Positions 39,101-48,537 of a stretch of 51,914 nucleotides of DNA are shown here, one piece after another. The stretch is taken from contig RSEH01000301.1 in the NCBI GenBank assembly GCA_006503475.1, forward strand, positions 1 through 51,914, read 5' to 3'. A program made the position numbers and the translations under genes. Source of the stretch: Stentor roeselii. Taxonomy: Eukaryota; Ciliophora; Heterotrichea; Heterotrichida; Stentoridae. Positions within the stretch are counted from its first letter, which is position 1; every line of letters begins with the position of its first letter. Under the pieces are notes generated by a model that did not search any database, was not told the origin of the DNA, and saw only the letters and a program-made list of their open reading frames with translations.

Positions 39101-42100
39101 AAGTTGGAGTTGCTGAATTATCAGTTGTTGAAGTTGCTGAATTTCCGGTGTTTGAGGTTGAAGTTGCTGAATTATCAGTGGTTGAAGTTGGAGTTGCTGA
39201 ATTATCAGTTGTTGAAGTTGCTGAATTTTCGGTCATTGAACCTTCTGAATTTGAGCTTGAACCTGCAGCTACTTCATTTGAGGACCCTTCATTCATTGAA
39301 TTTTCAGAGCTTTGGCTTGAGCTTGCCGTATTATCATTAGTCGAAGTATCGCTTACTGTATTTCCTGAGTTAGCTTCAGTATTACCTGAGGTGGCAGTGC
39401 CTGAATTTGTCGAAGCTGTTCCAGTATTACTTGAGCCAGCTGAGCCACTATTTGTCGAAGTTGTTTCACTATCACTTGAACCAGCCGAGCCACTATTCAT
39501 CGATGTTGTTCCAGTATCACTTGATCCAGCTGAACCACTATTTGTAGAAGTTGTTCCAGTATCACTTGAGCCAGCCGTGTCACTATTCATCGATGTTGTC
39601 CCAGTATCTGTTGAGTCACTATTCATTGATGTTGTCCCAGCATCACTTGAGCCAGTCGAGCCATTATTTGTCGATGTTGCCCCAGTATTACTTGAGGTAG
39701 TCGAGTCACTATTCATCGATGTTGTCCCAGTATCACTTGAGCTAGTTGAGCCAGCAGTTGTCGAAGCTGTTCCAGAATCACTTGAGCCACTATTCATCGA
39801 TGTTGTTCCAGTATCACTTGAAGTAGTCGAGCCAGCAGTTGTCGAAGCTGTTCCAGTATCACTTGAGCCAGCCGTGCCACTATTTGTCGATGTTGCCCCA
39901 TTATCACTAGAGGTGGTCGAGGCAGCAGTTGTCGATGTTGCCCCATTATCACTTGAGCCACCCGAGTCACTATTCATCGATGTTGTCCCAGTATTCGTTG
40001 AGTCACTATTCATTGATGTTGTCCCAGCATCACTTGAGCCAGTCGAGTCATTATTTGTCGATGTTGCCCCAGTATTACTTGAGGTAGTCGAGTCACTATT
40101 CATCGATGTTGACCCAGCATCTGTTGAGTCACTATCCATCGATGTTGTTCCAGTATCACTTGAAGTAGTTGACCCAGCAGTTGTCGAAGCTGCTCCAGAA
40201 TCACTTGAGCCACTATTCATCGATGTTGTTCCAGTATCACTTGAAGTAGTTGACCCAGCAGTTGTCGAAGCTGCTCCAGTATCACTTGAGCCACCCGAGC
40301 CACTATTTGTTGAACCTGTTTCAGTATCACTTAAGCCACCCGAGTCACTATTTGCCGATGTTGTTCCAGTATCACTTGATCCAGATGAACCATTATTTGT
40401 CGAAGCTGCTCCAGTATCACTTGAGCCAGTCGAGCCATTATTCATCGATGTTGTCTCAGAATCACTTGAGGTAGTCGAGCCAGCAGTTGTTGAAGCTGCT
40501 CCAGTATTACTTGAGCTAGTTGAGTCACTATTCATCGATGCTGTTCCAGTATCACTTGAGCCAGTTGAGTCACTATTCATCGATGCTGTTCCAGTATCAC
40601 TTGATCCAGCTGAAGCACTATTTGAAGAAGTTGTTGGAGTATCGGTTGAGCCAGTCGAGTCATTATTTGACGACGTTGCCCCAGTATCACTTGAGGTAGC
40701 CGAGCCAGCAGTTGTTGAAGCTGTTCCAGTATCACTTGAGCCACCCGAGTTAGTATTTGTTGATGTTGTCCCAGCATCACTTGAGGTAGTCGAGTCACTA
40801 TTCATCGATGTTGTTCCAGTATCACTTGAGGTGGTTGAGTCAGTATTTGTCGATGTTGTCCCAGCACCACTAGAAGTAGTTGAAGTTGTGTCAGTATCTC
40901 TATCAGCTGAGCTAGTAGAGCCAGCAGTTGTCGATGTAGTTCCAGTATCACTTGAGCCAGCAGAGCCATTATTTGTTGATGTTGCCCCAGTATCACTTGA
41001 TGCACTTGAATCACTATTTGTCGATGTTGTCTGAGTATCACTTGAGCCAGCAGATCCACCACTATTCATCGATGTCGTTCCAGTATCACTTGATCTAGTA
41101 GAGTCATTAGTTGTCGATGCTGTTCCAGTATCACTTGAAGTTGTTTCAGTATCACTTGAACTAGTTGAGTCACTATTGATCGATGATGTTCCAGTCTCAC
41201 TTGAGCTAGAAGATCCAGCAGTTGTCGATGTAGGTTCATTATCACTTGAGGTACTCGAGCCACTATTTTTTGATCCTGTTCCAGTATCACTTGAACTAGT
41301 AGTACCAGTCGATGTAGTTTCAGTATCACTTGAGGTACTAGGAACAGTAGAAGTCGAAGCTGTTCCAGTATCACTTGAGCTTGAAGAGGCAGAAGTTGTT
41401 GATTTTGTCCCAGTATTATCTGATGTAGAGTCAGTATTTTTTGATGTTGTTCCAGTATCACTTGAACTAGTTGAGTCAGTTGTTGATGCTTTTCCAGTAT
41501 CACTTGAGGTAGTCGAGCCACTATTTGTTGATGTTGTCCCAGTATTACTTGAGCTTGTTGTTTCTGAATTTTTTGAACTGGTTGTATCACTAGTTCCTGA
41601 GCTCGAGGTACCTGAAGTTGTTCCAGTACTTCCTGATGAAGATGCACCACTCCCTGATGAAGAGGTACCTGATGAAGAGGTACTATTATCTGATGATGAA
41701 GTACTACTTCCTGATGAAGATGTACCACTCCCTGATGAAGAAGTACTACCTCCTGATGAAGATGTACCACTCCCTGATGAAGAAGTACTACCTCCTGATG
41801 AAGATGTACCACTCCCTGATGAAGATGTACCTGATGAAGATGTACCTGATGAAGAGGTACTACTTCCTGATGAAGATGTACCTGATGAAGAGGTACTACT
41901 TCCTGATGAAGATGTGCCACTCCCTGATGAAGATGTACTAGTTCCTGATGTAGAGGTTCCTGATGAAGAAGTACTGCTTCCTGACTTAGAGGTACTACTT
42001 CCTGATTTAGTGGTACTACTCTGAGCCAGTTGTAAAAACTCGTCTGTTAAAGATTTCTGTTGCACTGAAAGGCCATCAATTAAAGCTTTTGTTGAAAAAA

Positions 42101-42134
42101 GCAGAGCTACTAAGATGATCATTCTAAGAGCCAT
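36141..42134 (-). CDS. Giant secreted Ser/Thr/Asn/Gly repeat (mucin-like) protein
   Basis: A single 1,997-residue open frame. Residues 1-17 are a signal peptide (RMIILVALLFSTKAL), then a short linker (SVQQKSLTDEFLQLAQ). Zone A (about 39-190): SSSG/TSSSG repeats. Zone B (about 190-930): 15-residue (45-nt) repeats of the type SSDTGTTSTNSGSAG. Zone C (about 950-1800): TDNSATSTSNTDNSGSPTS repeats, ending in seven nearly perfect 10-residue SPTSNTENAG units. The last ~200 residues are less repetitive and end with a short helix (FNLDINKMIEDF). I found no Cys or Trp and no C-terminal anchor, so it should be secreted and heavily O-glycosylated. Mucus, holdfast, cyst-wall or lorica material are candidates (inference). 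TAG stop. Confidence 0.85.
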   Translation of the reverse strand: MALRMIILVALLFSTKALIDGLSVQQKSLTDEFLQLAQSSTTKSGSSTSKSGSSTSSSGTSTSGTSTSSSGSGTSSSGSSTSSSGTSSSGSSTSSSGTSSSGTSSSGSGTSSSGGSTSSSGSGTSSSGGSTSSSGSGTSSSGSSTSSSDNSTSSSGTSSSGSGASSSGSTGTTSGTSSSGTSDTTSSKNSETTSSSNTGTTSTNSGSTTSSDTGKASTTDSTSSSDTGTTSKNTDSTSDNTGTKSTTSASSSSSDTGTASTSTVPSTSSDTETTSTGTTSSSDTGTGSKNSGSSTSSDNEPTSTTAGSSSSSETGTSSINSDSTSSSDTETTSSDTGTASTTNDSTRSSDTGTTSMNSGGSAGSSDTQTTSTNSDSSASSDTGATSTNNGSAGSSDTGTTSTTAGSTSSADRDTDTTSTTSSGAGTTSTNTDSTTSSDTGTTSMNSDSTTSSDAGTTSTNTNSGGSSDTGTASTTAGSATSSDTGATSSNNDSTGSTDTPTTSSNSASAGSSDTGTASMNSDSTGSSDTGTASMNSDSTSSSNTGAASTTAGSTTSSDSETTSMNNGSTGSSDTGAASTNNGSSGSSDTGTTSANSDSGGLSDTETGSTNSGSGGSSDTGAASTTAGSTTSSDTGTTSMNSGSSDSGAASTTAGSTTSSDTGTTSMDSDSTDAGSTSMNSDSTTSSNTGATSTNNDSTGSSDAGTTSMNSDSTNTGTTSMNSDSGGSSDNGATSTTAASTTSSDNGATSTNSGTAGSSDTGTASTTAGSTTSSDTGTTSMNSGSSDSGTASTTAGSTSSSDTGTTSMNSDSTTSSNTGATSTNNGSTGSSDAGTTSMNSDSTDTGTTSMNSDTAGSSDTGTTSTNSGSAGSSDTGTTSMNSGSAGSSDSETTSTNSGSAGSSNTGTASTNSGTATSGNTEANSGNTVSDTSTNDNTASSSQSSENSMNEGSSNEVAAGSSSNSEGSMTENSATSTTDNSATPTSTTDNSATSTSNTGNSATSTTDNSATPTSTTDNAATSTTDNSATSTSNTGNSATSTSNTENSATSNTDNSGSPTSTTETSATSTSTTDNSASPTSTTETSATSTSNTDNSAISTTDNSASPTSTTDNSATSASNTDNTATSTSNTDNSASPTTNTDNSATSTTENSATSTSNTDNSGSPTTNTDNSATSTSTTENSASPTTNTDNSASSTTNTDNSATSVSNTDNSGSPTSTTENSATSSNENSVSSTSNTDNSASPTSNTDNSATSTTENSASPNTDNSASSTSNTDNSGSPTSTTDNSATSTNENSASPTSTTDNSATSTSNTDNSGSPNTNTDNSATSTSNTDNSGSPSSTTETSASPSSNTDNSATSNADNSGSPTTTNDNSATSTTENSSSPNTNTENSASSTSNTENSGSPTTNASNSASSTSNTDNSGSPSTTTDNSATSTTENSSSPTTNTENSASPTSTTETSGTSNTDHSATSTTENSSSPTSTTENSATSTSYTDNSGSPSTNTDNSATSTTENSSSPTTNTDNSATSTPNNGNSGSPSTTTDNSATSTTENSSSPNTNTDTSASSTSNNGNSGSPTSTTETSASPSSNTDNSVTSNTDNSGSPSTNTDNSATSTTENSAGPTTNTDNSASPTSNTDSSASPTSNTDSSASPNSNNENSGSPTSTTDTSGSPASTTDTSGSPTSNTDNSATSNTDNSASPTSNTGNSASPTSNTDNSASPTTENSVSTASNTENTGSPTSNTENAGSPTSNTENAGSPTSNTENTGSPTSNTENAGSPTSNTENAGSPTSNTENIGSLTSNTENTISGTSTTENAASPSSNSANSVGETSPSEASAGPSSASSSDAPASSNQPELNSGRIETSDPGTISNSDVSGSSKPADSNSYNAGLAQPETMSSSDASSASSPVDTSTLNTNSESKLDNSISSSVSLDNSLSMPDETSSTSGSFSISTPFSDLLNNNDAGPTQSFNLDINKMIEDFSNDYLFKSNSASSSSFLSLDRENN
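36741..36970 (-). repeat. Seven-copy 30-nt tandem repeat inside the mucin-like gene
   Basis: Units start at 36741, 36771, 36801, 36831, 36861, 36891 and 36921, a partial one at 36951. The + strand unit is ATTTTCAGTGTTTGAAGTAG followed by GACTTCCTGC; differences are mainly a C/T at the last-but-one positions. It codes SPTSNTENAG/T. Near-identity points to recent expansion. Confidence 0.92.
39340..41560 (-). repeat. 45-nt degenerate coding repeat block
   Basis: A 15-residue period (SSDTG-type unit) is repeated through zone B of the mucin-like gene. Copies vary at many third positions and by in-frame deletions of 15-18 nt, so this block is older than the 30-nt array. Confidence 0.8.
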
Positions 42135-43000
42135 ATTTACATATCCGTTTAAAGGTTTTTATACACTACAAGTAATAATTTCATTTATTAGTTTATTTTT
42201 TGTTTAAACTTAAGAAGTTATTATATCAACTTTTAATTGAATAAAATCTTCGTCAGTTGATTCAGCTTTTTGGTCTTTGAAATCCTTTAATTCTTGAAGG
42301 CAAAAGAGACTCTATGGTTCTTTATAATTTAAATAAAAGATTAATTCGCTAAGTTTAAGTTTAATTATATGAAGTTTTGATAATAGTTTTTTAGGTGTTT
42401 GAAAAATTTTATTGTTGTTCTCATCGGTTAAAGTCTTCAGGGAAGATTTTGTGGAGATAGATTTGGTTTTAAGTTTAAGACAATGATCAGTGATTATTTT
42501 AAAGAGTTATTACTTCAAGGGTTAATTTTGAAATCGATGAAAAAGTGATTTTTAAATTTATTGTTTTTTCGGCTTTGAGGTTTTAATCTAAGTTAATTAG
42601 TTAAAAGAAATTCAATTGAGCATAATGTGATTCTTAAATATAGCATATTAAATAAAACCAACATTAATATTTGGGAATACTTACAAATCCTGTACCATCT
42701 AGCGAAGATCACTACCAAGACCATATGATATGAAATAATGAATAAGTCAAACAAATAGCAATTGAAATTATTTAAGATTAATCAAAACTCATGATAATTT
42801 GACAAACTTAAAGAGAGCTAATGTTAAAATCCATCTCTATTCAAACTAATAATATTTTCAGCATATTTTACCAAATAATCAGCATAATCTCCAACATAAA
42901 AACAAAATCCTAAAGAAATTCTTTCTAATCCAGTCAAATACCAGAATATTTTCTCAATATTTCTGATATTTTTCTTAAAAAATCTAGCATATAAAAAAAA
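42135..43000. other. AT-rich intergenic region, partly duplicated elsewhere
   Basis: Between two divergent genes. From 42719 to 43000 it matches 32841-33125 and must include the promoter of the coiled-coil gene. No other feature seen. Confidence 0.6.
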
Positions 43001-44446
43001 ATGTCAAGTTTCGTTTCTGATCATCTGAAAAAAAACCTCAGCTTGAAGCTGCATCATCCAACAATAAAAAAAACAACAATATGCGATAATCTATCTGAAA
43101 AAAATCATTCAATCTTCAATCAATTTCGATCACAACCAAGGCTAAAAGATTTAAAATCTTATTCTAAAACAGTACCCAAGAAGATGAATTTAAATGTAGA
43201 GCATTTATATCAGGAAAACTTGAAACTAAAACTCGAACTGAATAAAATAACTGAAGAAAACATAAAACTTAAAACAAAAGGATACCAGCTTGAAAAAAAT
43301 ATAGGAAAATTGAGAAATGATTGGAACAGTCCAGTTTCCAACAATGAAAATTTCGTGAATAAACTGAAAATAAAAATTTATGACCTTAAAAAAGAGCAAC
43401 GAGTAAAGGAAAGTGAATTAGAACATATGAAAAAATATATCAGATATACTAAAATGCAAGAACTTGAAGAAGAAACTTTAGCTTTTTCTAAAGAGTGTCT
43501 TCGTCTCAGATTTATCATCAATAGTCTACTTAAAGAGAAAACTCATCACTTTGATCATAAGTCTTTTGATGACTCTGATTGGGAAACAACAGTCTCAAGA
43601 AAAAAAATCATTAGAAATAAAAAAGGTGTTAATTTGAAAAAAGATTTGAATGACCCTGAAGTCTTTCATGATTTTCTTAAAACTTCAGAGAATGAAACTA
43701 TTCAAAAGCTAAATAATGATCTTGAAGTATTTCAACGAAAAATCAAAAACCTTGAAAATGAAATTTTAGACTTGAAACAAAAAAATGAAATTTCAAATCA
43801 TCAGTTCTCGATCACTGAAATTTTTGAAATTTTTAAAGCTAGAGCAACTATTTCAGGTATTCAAAACATTGAAAATTACATTTTTGATCATTTTCTTGAT
43901 TCTCAAGTTTCAGAAACTGATTTGATTAACTTGTGCAAAAAAGGAATTTTTGAATTAAAATCATCGCAGTTGAATTTGATGATTGATTACTTTCTTAATA
44001 ATCAAAATTCAATTAGCAGGACTTTTTGTATAGAAAAATTTAATCAAATATTCAAGAACTGGCAATATTTGAGTAAAAAAAGTATAGAAAAGGTTTTGGA
44101 AAAGTTATCGGTACGTTCTTTAGAAGTTTTTAAAGTGATCATTTCGAATATTCAACAATTTTTTGATCATTTTATTTCACTTGAGCCATTTTTGAAAATA
44201 CTCAAGACTTTTAAATTTATTGAAAGTGAAGAAGATGAAATTTGTCTGAAAGCTTTGGTTTTTCATTGTAATGGAAATTTTTTTAGTATTGATTATCAAA
44301 AGGTTTTTAAGTTTTTGATAGAGAAAGATGTAAATTTTGTTGAATCTTTGAAGGATGAAGCCTTTTATGAGATGACAAAAACTTTTGGGTCTTTTTTGGA
44401 TGATAATCAATCGAATTCGAAAGGTTTGAGTGAAGGTGATGAGTAA
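43001..44446 (+). CDS. Coiled-coil protein, IQCE-like N-terminal half
   Basis: 481 residues. Residues 60-180 form a coiled coil with NVEHLYQENLKLKLELNKI, KLKTKGYQLEKNI, KIYDLKKEQRVKESELEHMKK, YTKMQELEEE and ECLRLRFII, an order that resembles IQCE, a ciliary Hedgehog-zone protein (KYTKLQELE...ECLRLR). A second coiled coil runs near 235-265. The C-terminal half is helical (ISGIQNIENYIFDHFL, LMIDYFLNNQNS) with a possible EF-hand-like fold; no IQ motif is seen. So orthology is tentative. The 5' part has a decayed copy at 33126-33420, which shows that this gene belongs to a duplicating family. TAA stop. Confidence 0.72.
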   Translation: MSSFVSDHLKKNLSLKLHHPTIKKTTICDNLSEKNHSIFNQFRSQPRLKDLKSYSKTVPKKMNLNVEHLYQENLKLKLELNKITEENIKLKTKGYQLEKNIGKLRNDWNSPVSNNENFVNKLKIKIYDLKKEQRVKESELEHMKKYIRYTKMQELEEETLAFSKECLRLRFIINSLLKEKTHHFDHKSFDDSDWETTVSRKKIIRNKKGVNLKKDLNDPEVFHDFLKTSENETIQKLNNDLEVFQRKIKNLENEILDLKQKNEISNHQFSITEIFEIFKARATISGIQNIENYIFDHFLDSQVSETDLINLCKKGIFELKSSQLNLMIDYFLNNQNSISRTFCIEKFNQIFKNWQYLSKKSIEKVLEKLSVRSLEVFKVIISNIQQFFDHFISLEPFLKILKTFKFIESEEDEICLKALVFHCNGNFFSIDYQKVFKFLIEKDVNFVESLKDEAFYEMTKTFGSFLDDNQSNSKGLSEGDE

Positions 44447-46724
44447 TAAAAAGTTTCTTTAAACATAAATAGAATACGAGCCTTTTCCTCTATCTATATA
44501 TACTCTATAATATTATATATAAGATTAAAAAAAGACTTTTTGGGTCCTTTGCCTTATAGATATGGGTTAAGAGATATTAATATCCAGAGTTTTCATGAGT
44601 ACTTGCAATTCGAATGTCTCATTCAGAACTTCAAAGAGTTTCACAATGTCTACCAGCAGTAAGGTCTTTAATATTCCTCTATAGACTGAAGAATTCGATG
44701 CGAACTCTCCTCAGTTAACCATTTTTATTTTCATGATCAACTTGGGATATTTTCTATGAATGCAACATGAATACTAATGATCAAGGCTCTCAAAATTCTT
44801 CATTGAAAAGTACTTGATAAGCATCAAAGACGAAATTGAATTCAAACAGAGATAAAGAAATAGTGTCTTATTACCGTGAAAAATCTGATAATTATTGAAA
44901 TCAAATCGATTTGTTAGTCAGCTCCTGTCTTTTCAATAAATCTCTCTTTTTATTTGAAGGTTCCTTTAGGATTATCTTTTCTTTTTATTATTTGAAAATA
45001 ATTTTCTTGCACATTACTTCAGGATATTTTTTCTTGAGTTTATTATTTTAGATGATAATAAATATTATAGTATAACCTTGTAAACAAAGGTTTAAAACAG
45101 CGGAAACATGAAGATATTTAAAAACTTTATCCAAATAATACACAAGCCCTGTTGGGAGTGCATCAAATATAACCTTATTGAGAATAAACAAATCTAAGCA
45201 ACCTTTCTCTACCAAGATCCTGATCATTACGTCGTATATTTATTCATAGGATTTCACTGACGCTCCTTTTTAAAAGTTAGTGTGTTGCAATCGATTTAAG
45301 TTATACACAAAAAAGTTACTAAATTCTAATTTTTCAACTGTAGTATGATAAAAGCGACTATATTATTAAGAAAATAAAGAAAATTGAAAAGCTTTTCTAT
45401 TATGTAAGGGTCAAAAGTTTTGTTTTAATATATAAAGATGTGCACAGTTTTTTCAAAGCAAACATTCAATAAACAAAATGTTTGTCTTTTTGTGGCCTTT
45501 AATAAAAATTTTATCTTTCTGTCTAAAGTATATTTCTAAAATAATTCCTATGATCACATGGTGGCTTTAATCAAAGAAACTCAGAGCTGTTTTTTAATTG
45601 AGGTTATTATCAAATATTGATTTCTTAAGCTTGCAACTTACTGAAAGGTATCAAAAAGCAAAATATGCACATCCAAATCTCATATGAAATTAAAGAAATA
45701 AAAACACAAATAAATTTAAATCTCGATAAAATTTTTGGTTATTTCAGAAATCGAAATAAACCTATTTCAAATTCTTGAATACTTTTGATCATAGTTTATG
45801 AGGACTGATATAAAAAAGACTCTATACTTATCGGATCAGTTGTCAGTGAATTTCTTTTTTTATCAATTCTTTCTTTAAATTCAAGGGTGAGTAAGTCTAA
45901 TGATAATATATTAGAGAAAATCATTATAATTCGGAAGTTTTTGTAAATAATTTTTATTAAATCAACTCAAATACACCTTTGAAAAAGTGAATTTTAATTC
46001 AGTATTAATTGTTTTTTTGGAACGCTGCTTACGTAAGGACTTTTTTTATTGCTGGATTTTCAAGCAGGCTGTTAGAATAAAGAACTTGTAAATTATGAAG
46101 AAAATAAATCGAGTTATGAACTTAAATAGTTTTTGTTGATTACTCGAAGAAAGTCCTGACTATATATGTGCTGACATTAGTTATAAATCTGTTTTTGATT
46201 TATTGTCAAAATGATAACCTATAAAAATACAATAATAGTATACTCAAATCAAATAATATTGAAAAAATTTTCAAAATTTTTATAGGCTCAAACAATTTTA
46301 CGATGATAAGTCATAAATTATAAGAAATAAGTATTGATCATTCAAATTAATTAATATTCCTTTAACGAAATATTAATTTTGCCATAGTAATATATTAATG
46401 GATTCTGAATTATAATAAATTAGTGATTTTATACAAGCTTGAAATAAAAAAAAAATTGTGCTTTTAAACTTGCTCAAACTTTACACTTCACTTAAAACAT
46501 AATCAAAATTGAAAAGAGAAAATATTAAACTCCTATTAATTCCAGATTTTCTGTCATTGCTCATTTCCCAAAAAAAATATCTTTATTTTCCTCCAATCTA
46601 ACTAATTCAGTATATAACTTGATTTAATTGATAAAATCAAGAAAATAAATAAAAATCAAAATATTTGACTTGAATCAGAAAAATTTTATGTGCTTTGTCT
46701 AGTAGAAAAAATTACTTTTTATAA
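44447..46724. other. 2.3 kb AT-rich intergenic region
   Basis: No gene supported. A short coding-like stretch on the - strand near 46090-46020 (SNSLLENPAIKKVLT) is bounded by stops and is probably a remnant. Confidence 0.5.
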
Positions 46725-47240
46725 ATGGAAGAATTTATTTGGATTCCAATCTTGATGTTTTCAGTCTTCATATTGTTTGTGATATTAGGAAATTGCTGTT
46801 TCAGGTACAATACAAGAAGAATGGCTCTAAGACATAATCAATTGATTGAGCAAGGAATGGTATACCCAGGACAATATCCATTTGGATCAGAGTAATAATC
46901 ATATAGTGATGGATTTAACAGATTTCACCATAACCCTCATATGCATTCTGATGATTCACCTTGGAACCATCGCACGCATATGCATCACGGCCGAATGCAT
47001 GGGAATGATGATCATATTCCTGGATATGATGATCCCATTCCTGGACATCATGGGCATCATGGACATCATGGGCATCATGGACATCATGATGATATGCATG
47101 GACATCATGGACATCATGGGCATCATGGGCATCATGATGATATGCATGGGCATCATGATCACACGCACGGACATCATACAGACGCTCATAATGCGCATAG
47201 TGATGCACATACGGCATCTCACAATCATGATTTCGAATAG
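46725..47240 (+). CDS. Single-pass membrane protein with histidine-rich tail (two exons)
   Basis: Exons 46725-46891 and 46907-47240 join over a 15-nt intron, giving 166 residues. Residues 5-24 (IWIPILMFSVFILFVILG) form one membrane span, followed by NCCF and a basic RYNTRR, so by the positive-inside rule the tail is cytoplasmic. Residues 60-166 contain about 41 His, mostly as GHH and HDDMHGHH repeats (47040-47160 is a tandem array of 18-nt CATCATGGGCATCATGGA-like units). Such tails bind Zn, Cu or Ni; a metal buffer, sensor or chaperone is plausible. No known domain beyond the span. The first exon and its splice were found by hand: without splicing the His part starts without a signal. TAG stop. 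Confidence 0.8.
46892..46906 (+). other. 15-nt intron in the His-tail gene
   Basis: Reads GTAATAATCATATAG, with two in-frame TAA codons at its start. Removal joins GSD to DGFNRFHH in one frame. Confidence 0.88.
47040..47160 (+). repeat. Coding 18-nt tandem repeat (GHH units)
   Basis: Repeats of GGACATCATGGGCATCAT in the His-tail exon, twice interrupted by GATGATATGCAT (DDMH). The + and both other frames remain open here because the repeat lacks stops. Confidence 0.85.
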
Positions 47241-47430
47241 ATTCTAGGTTAATAGTTAGAAATTATAAAATGATTCGAGAGAATTTATTGAAAATGGAAA
47301 TTTTACTATTAAGTATTTATTGTTTCTGGAAATATTTTGAAAAATTTGGATCAAAATCAATTGAAGATAGGATTATCTTCTTAATATTAAAGGTTTAATT
47401 TTTGGCTTGAGTATCAGTTTTTTTTTACTC

Positions 47431-47598
47431 TCAATGGACAGCTTTCGCATTCAAGATCAGGACCAGATAAAGACATAATAATTCCTTAGGACTCTTCCCT
47501 GTAATAACACTCATAAGAAATTCACTCATTACATTCGTCATATGTAAAGAAGAGTCTCTCAGTATTAACTCTAAGATAATACTATTTACATCTAAAAC
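47431..47598 (-). pseudogene. Fragment of a helical-protein gene
   Basis: A 55-codon frame without a start Met, ending in TGA: VLDVNSIILELILRDSS, then MTNVMSEFLMSVITGKSPKEL and LCLYLVLILNAKAVH. It is amphipathic and very protein-like, unlike random AT-rich translation. A TAA stands just upstream (47601-47599). Short protein-like, broken frames continue upstream to about 47950. Probably the end of a decayed gene. Confidence 0.4.
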
Positions 47599-48336
47599 TT
47601 AAAGACCTTAAATTATCAAAAGTCCTGAAATTTCTTGTTATCTTTCATTAAAAACTAGTAATCATTTCACAGTCACTTCTTCCTACACCTATTGAACAAT
47701 CTTTAAATAAGAACCTCTTTTTTCCCAATAGATTTAAAGTTTATAAGTGACTAGATATCATTTTAATCAACTCTTCATTTCCTTTTTTGATTAAATGAGC
47801 TGAAGATTATTTTAACGTTATTCAAAGCTTTCATATCCCTATATTTCTTTGAATTTCTTTTATCAGAAACACTGTCTTTATAAGCTTCTTATTTTAAAAG
47901 CTCTTAAGATATCTGCAACAAAGTTTTTCCTTGATTTTCTTAAAATTTTCTTTAAAATCACTTTTTTTTTTTAAGTCCTTGTGGAATTTTTAGCTGAGAC
48001 AAAAGGAACCGATAAGACTAAACAAAAATTTATATAACTCAAATATTTACTGTTTTTGAGATCTTTTCTTGAGCAGCGTAAGCAATTTTCTATGATTTCT
48101 ACTGTTTTAATAAAATAGCAGTCTTACTTATTTCTAATGCTTTTCTTTAACGATCGTCAAGAAATTTGTTGAGATTAGCCTGGAGATTTTTAAGAGGATT
48201 TCTTGATAAACTTTTCCTTAGGATGAATCTTACTTCTGTTAAATAAAGGAACATCTAAATTAAGTTCAAATCTTTTTATTTTTAGTCTTTACTAGGGTAT
48301 GAATTTTAAAAGTTGGGGATAAACTTATAACTTTTC

Positions 48337-48537
48337 ATGTATGATTCTTCTTCAAGCTTGATGACTGTAAATAAATTACTTTCAACAACTTCTGCTGTTT
48401 GTATTAGGAGCTGGTCAATTCCGATCATTAAGCTGCCTTCCTACAATTTCTTGAATAAAGAGATGTTTGAGGAAGATGTTGTTGATTATTTTAGGTTTTT
48501 AGATTCATCTCAGCTGTGGAAGGAAAGTCTTACCTAG
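48337..48537 (+). CDS. Short hypothetical ORF, 66 residues
   Basis: An ATG-TAG frame with protein-like composition (two Trp, one Cys; SAVCIRSWSIPIIKLPS, then EDVVDYFRFLDSSQLW). It is GC-richer than its flanks and is bounded by in-frame stops upstream. No domain recognised. It may be a small gene, a 5' exon or the remnant of a larger gene. Confidence 0.38.
   Translation: MYDSSSSLMTVNKLLSTTSAVCIRSWSIPIIKLPSYNFLNKEMFEEDVVDYFRFLDSSQLWKESLT

Noticed and set aside
36682-42024. Very long + strand ORFs (up to 1,092 codons) opposite the mucin-like gene
   Set aside because: They are the antisense of a regular coding repeat, rich in repeated Glu/Val/Leu/Ser words, with no signal peptide or start context. 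The - strand frame has a signal peptide and a single start-to-stop frame of 1,997 codons.
46915-47217. ORFs on the - strand and in other + frames over the His repeat
   Set aside because: The 18-nt repeat has no stops in any frame; only the + frame with His joins to a membrane-span exon through a proper intron.
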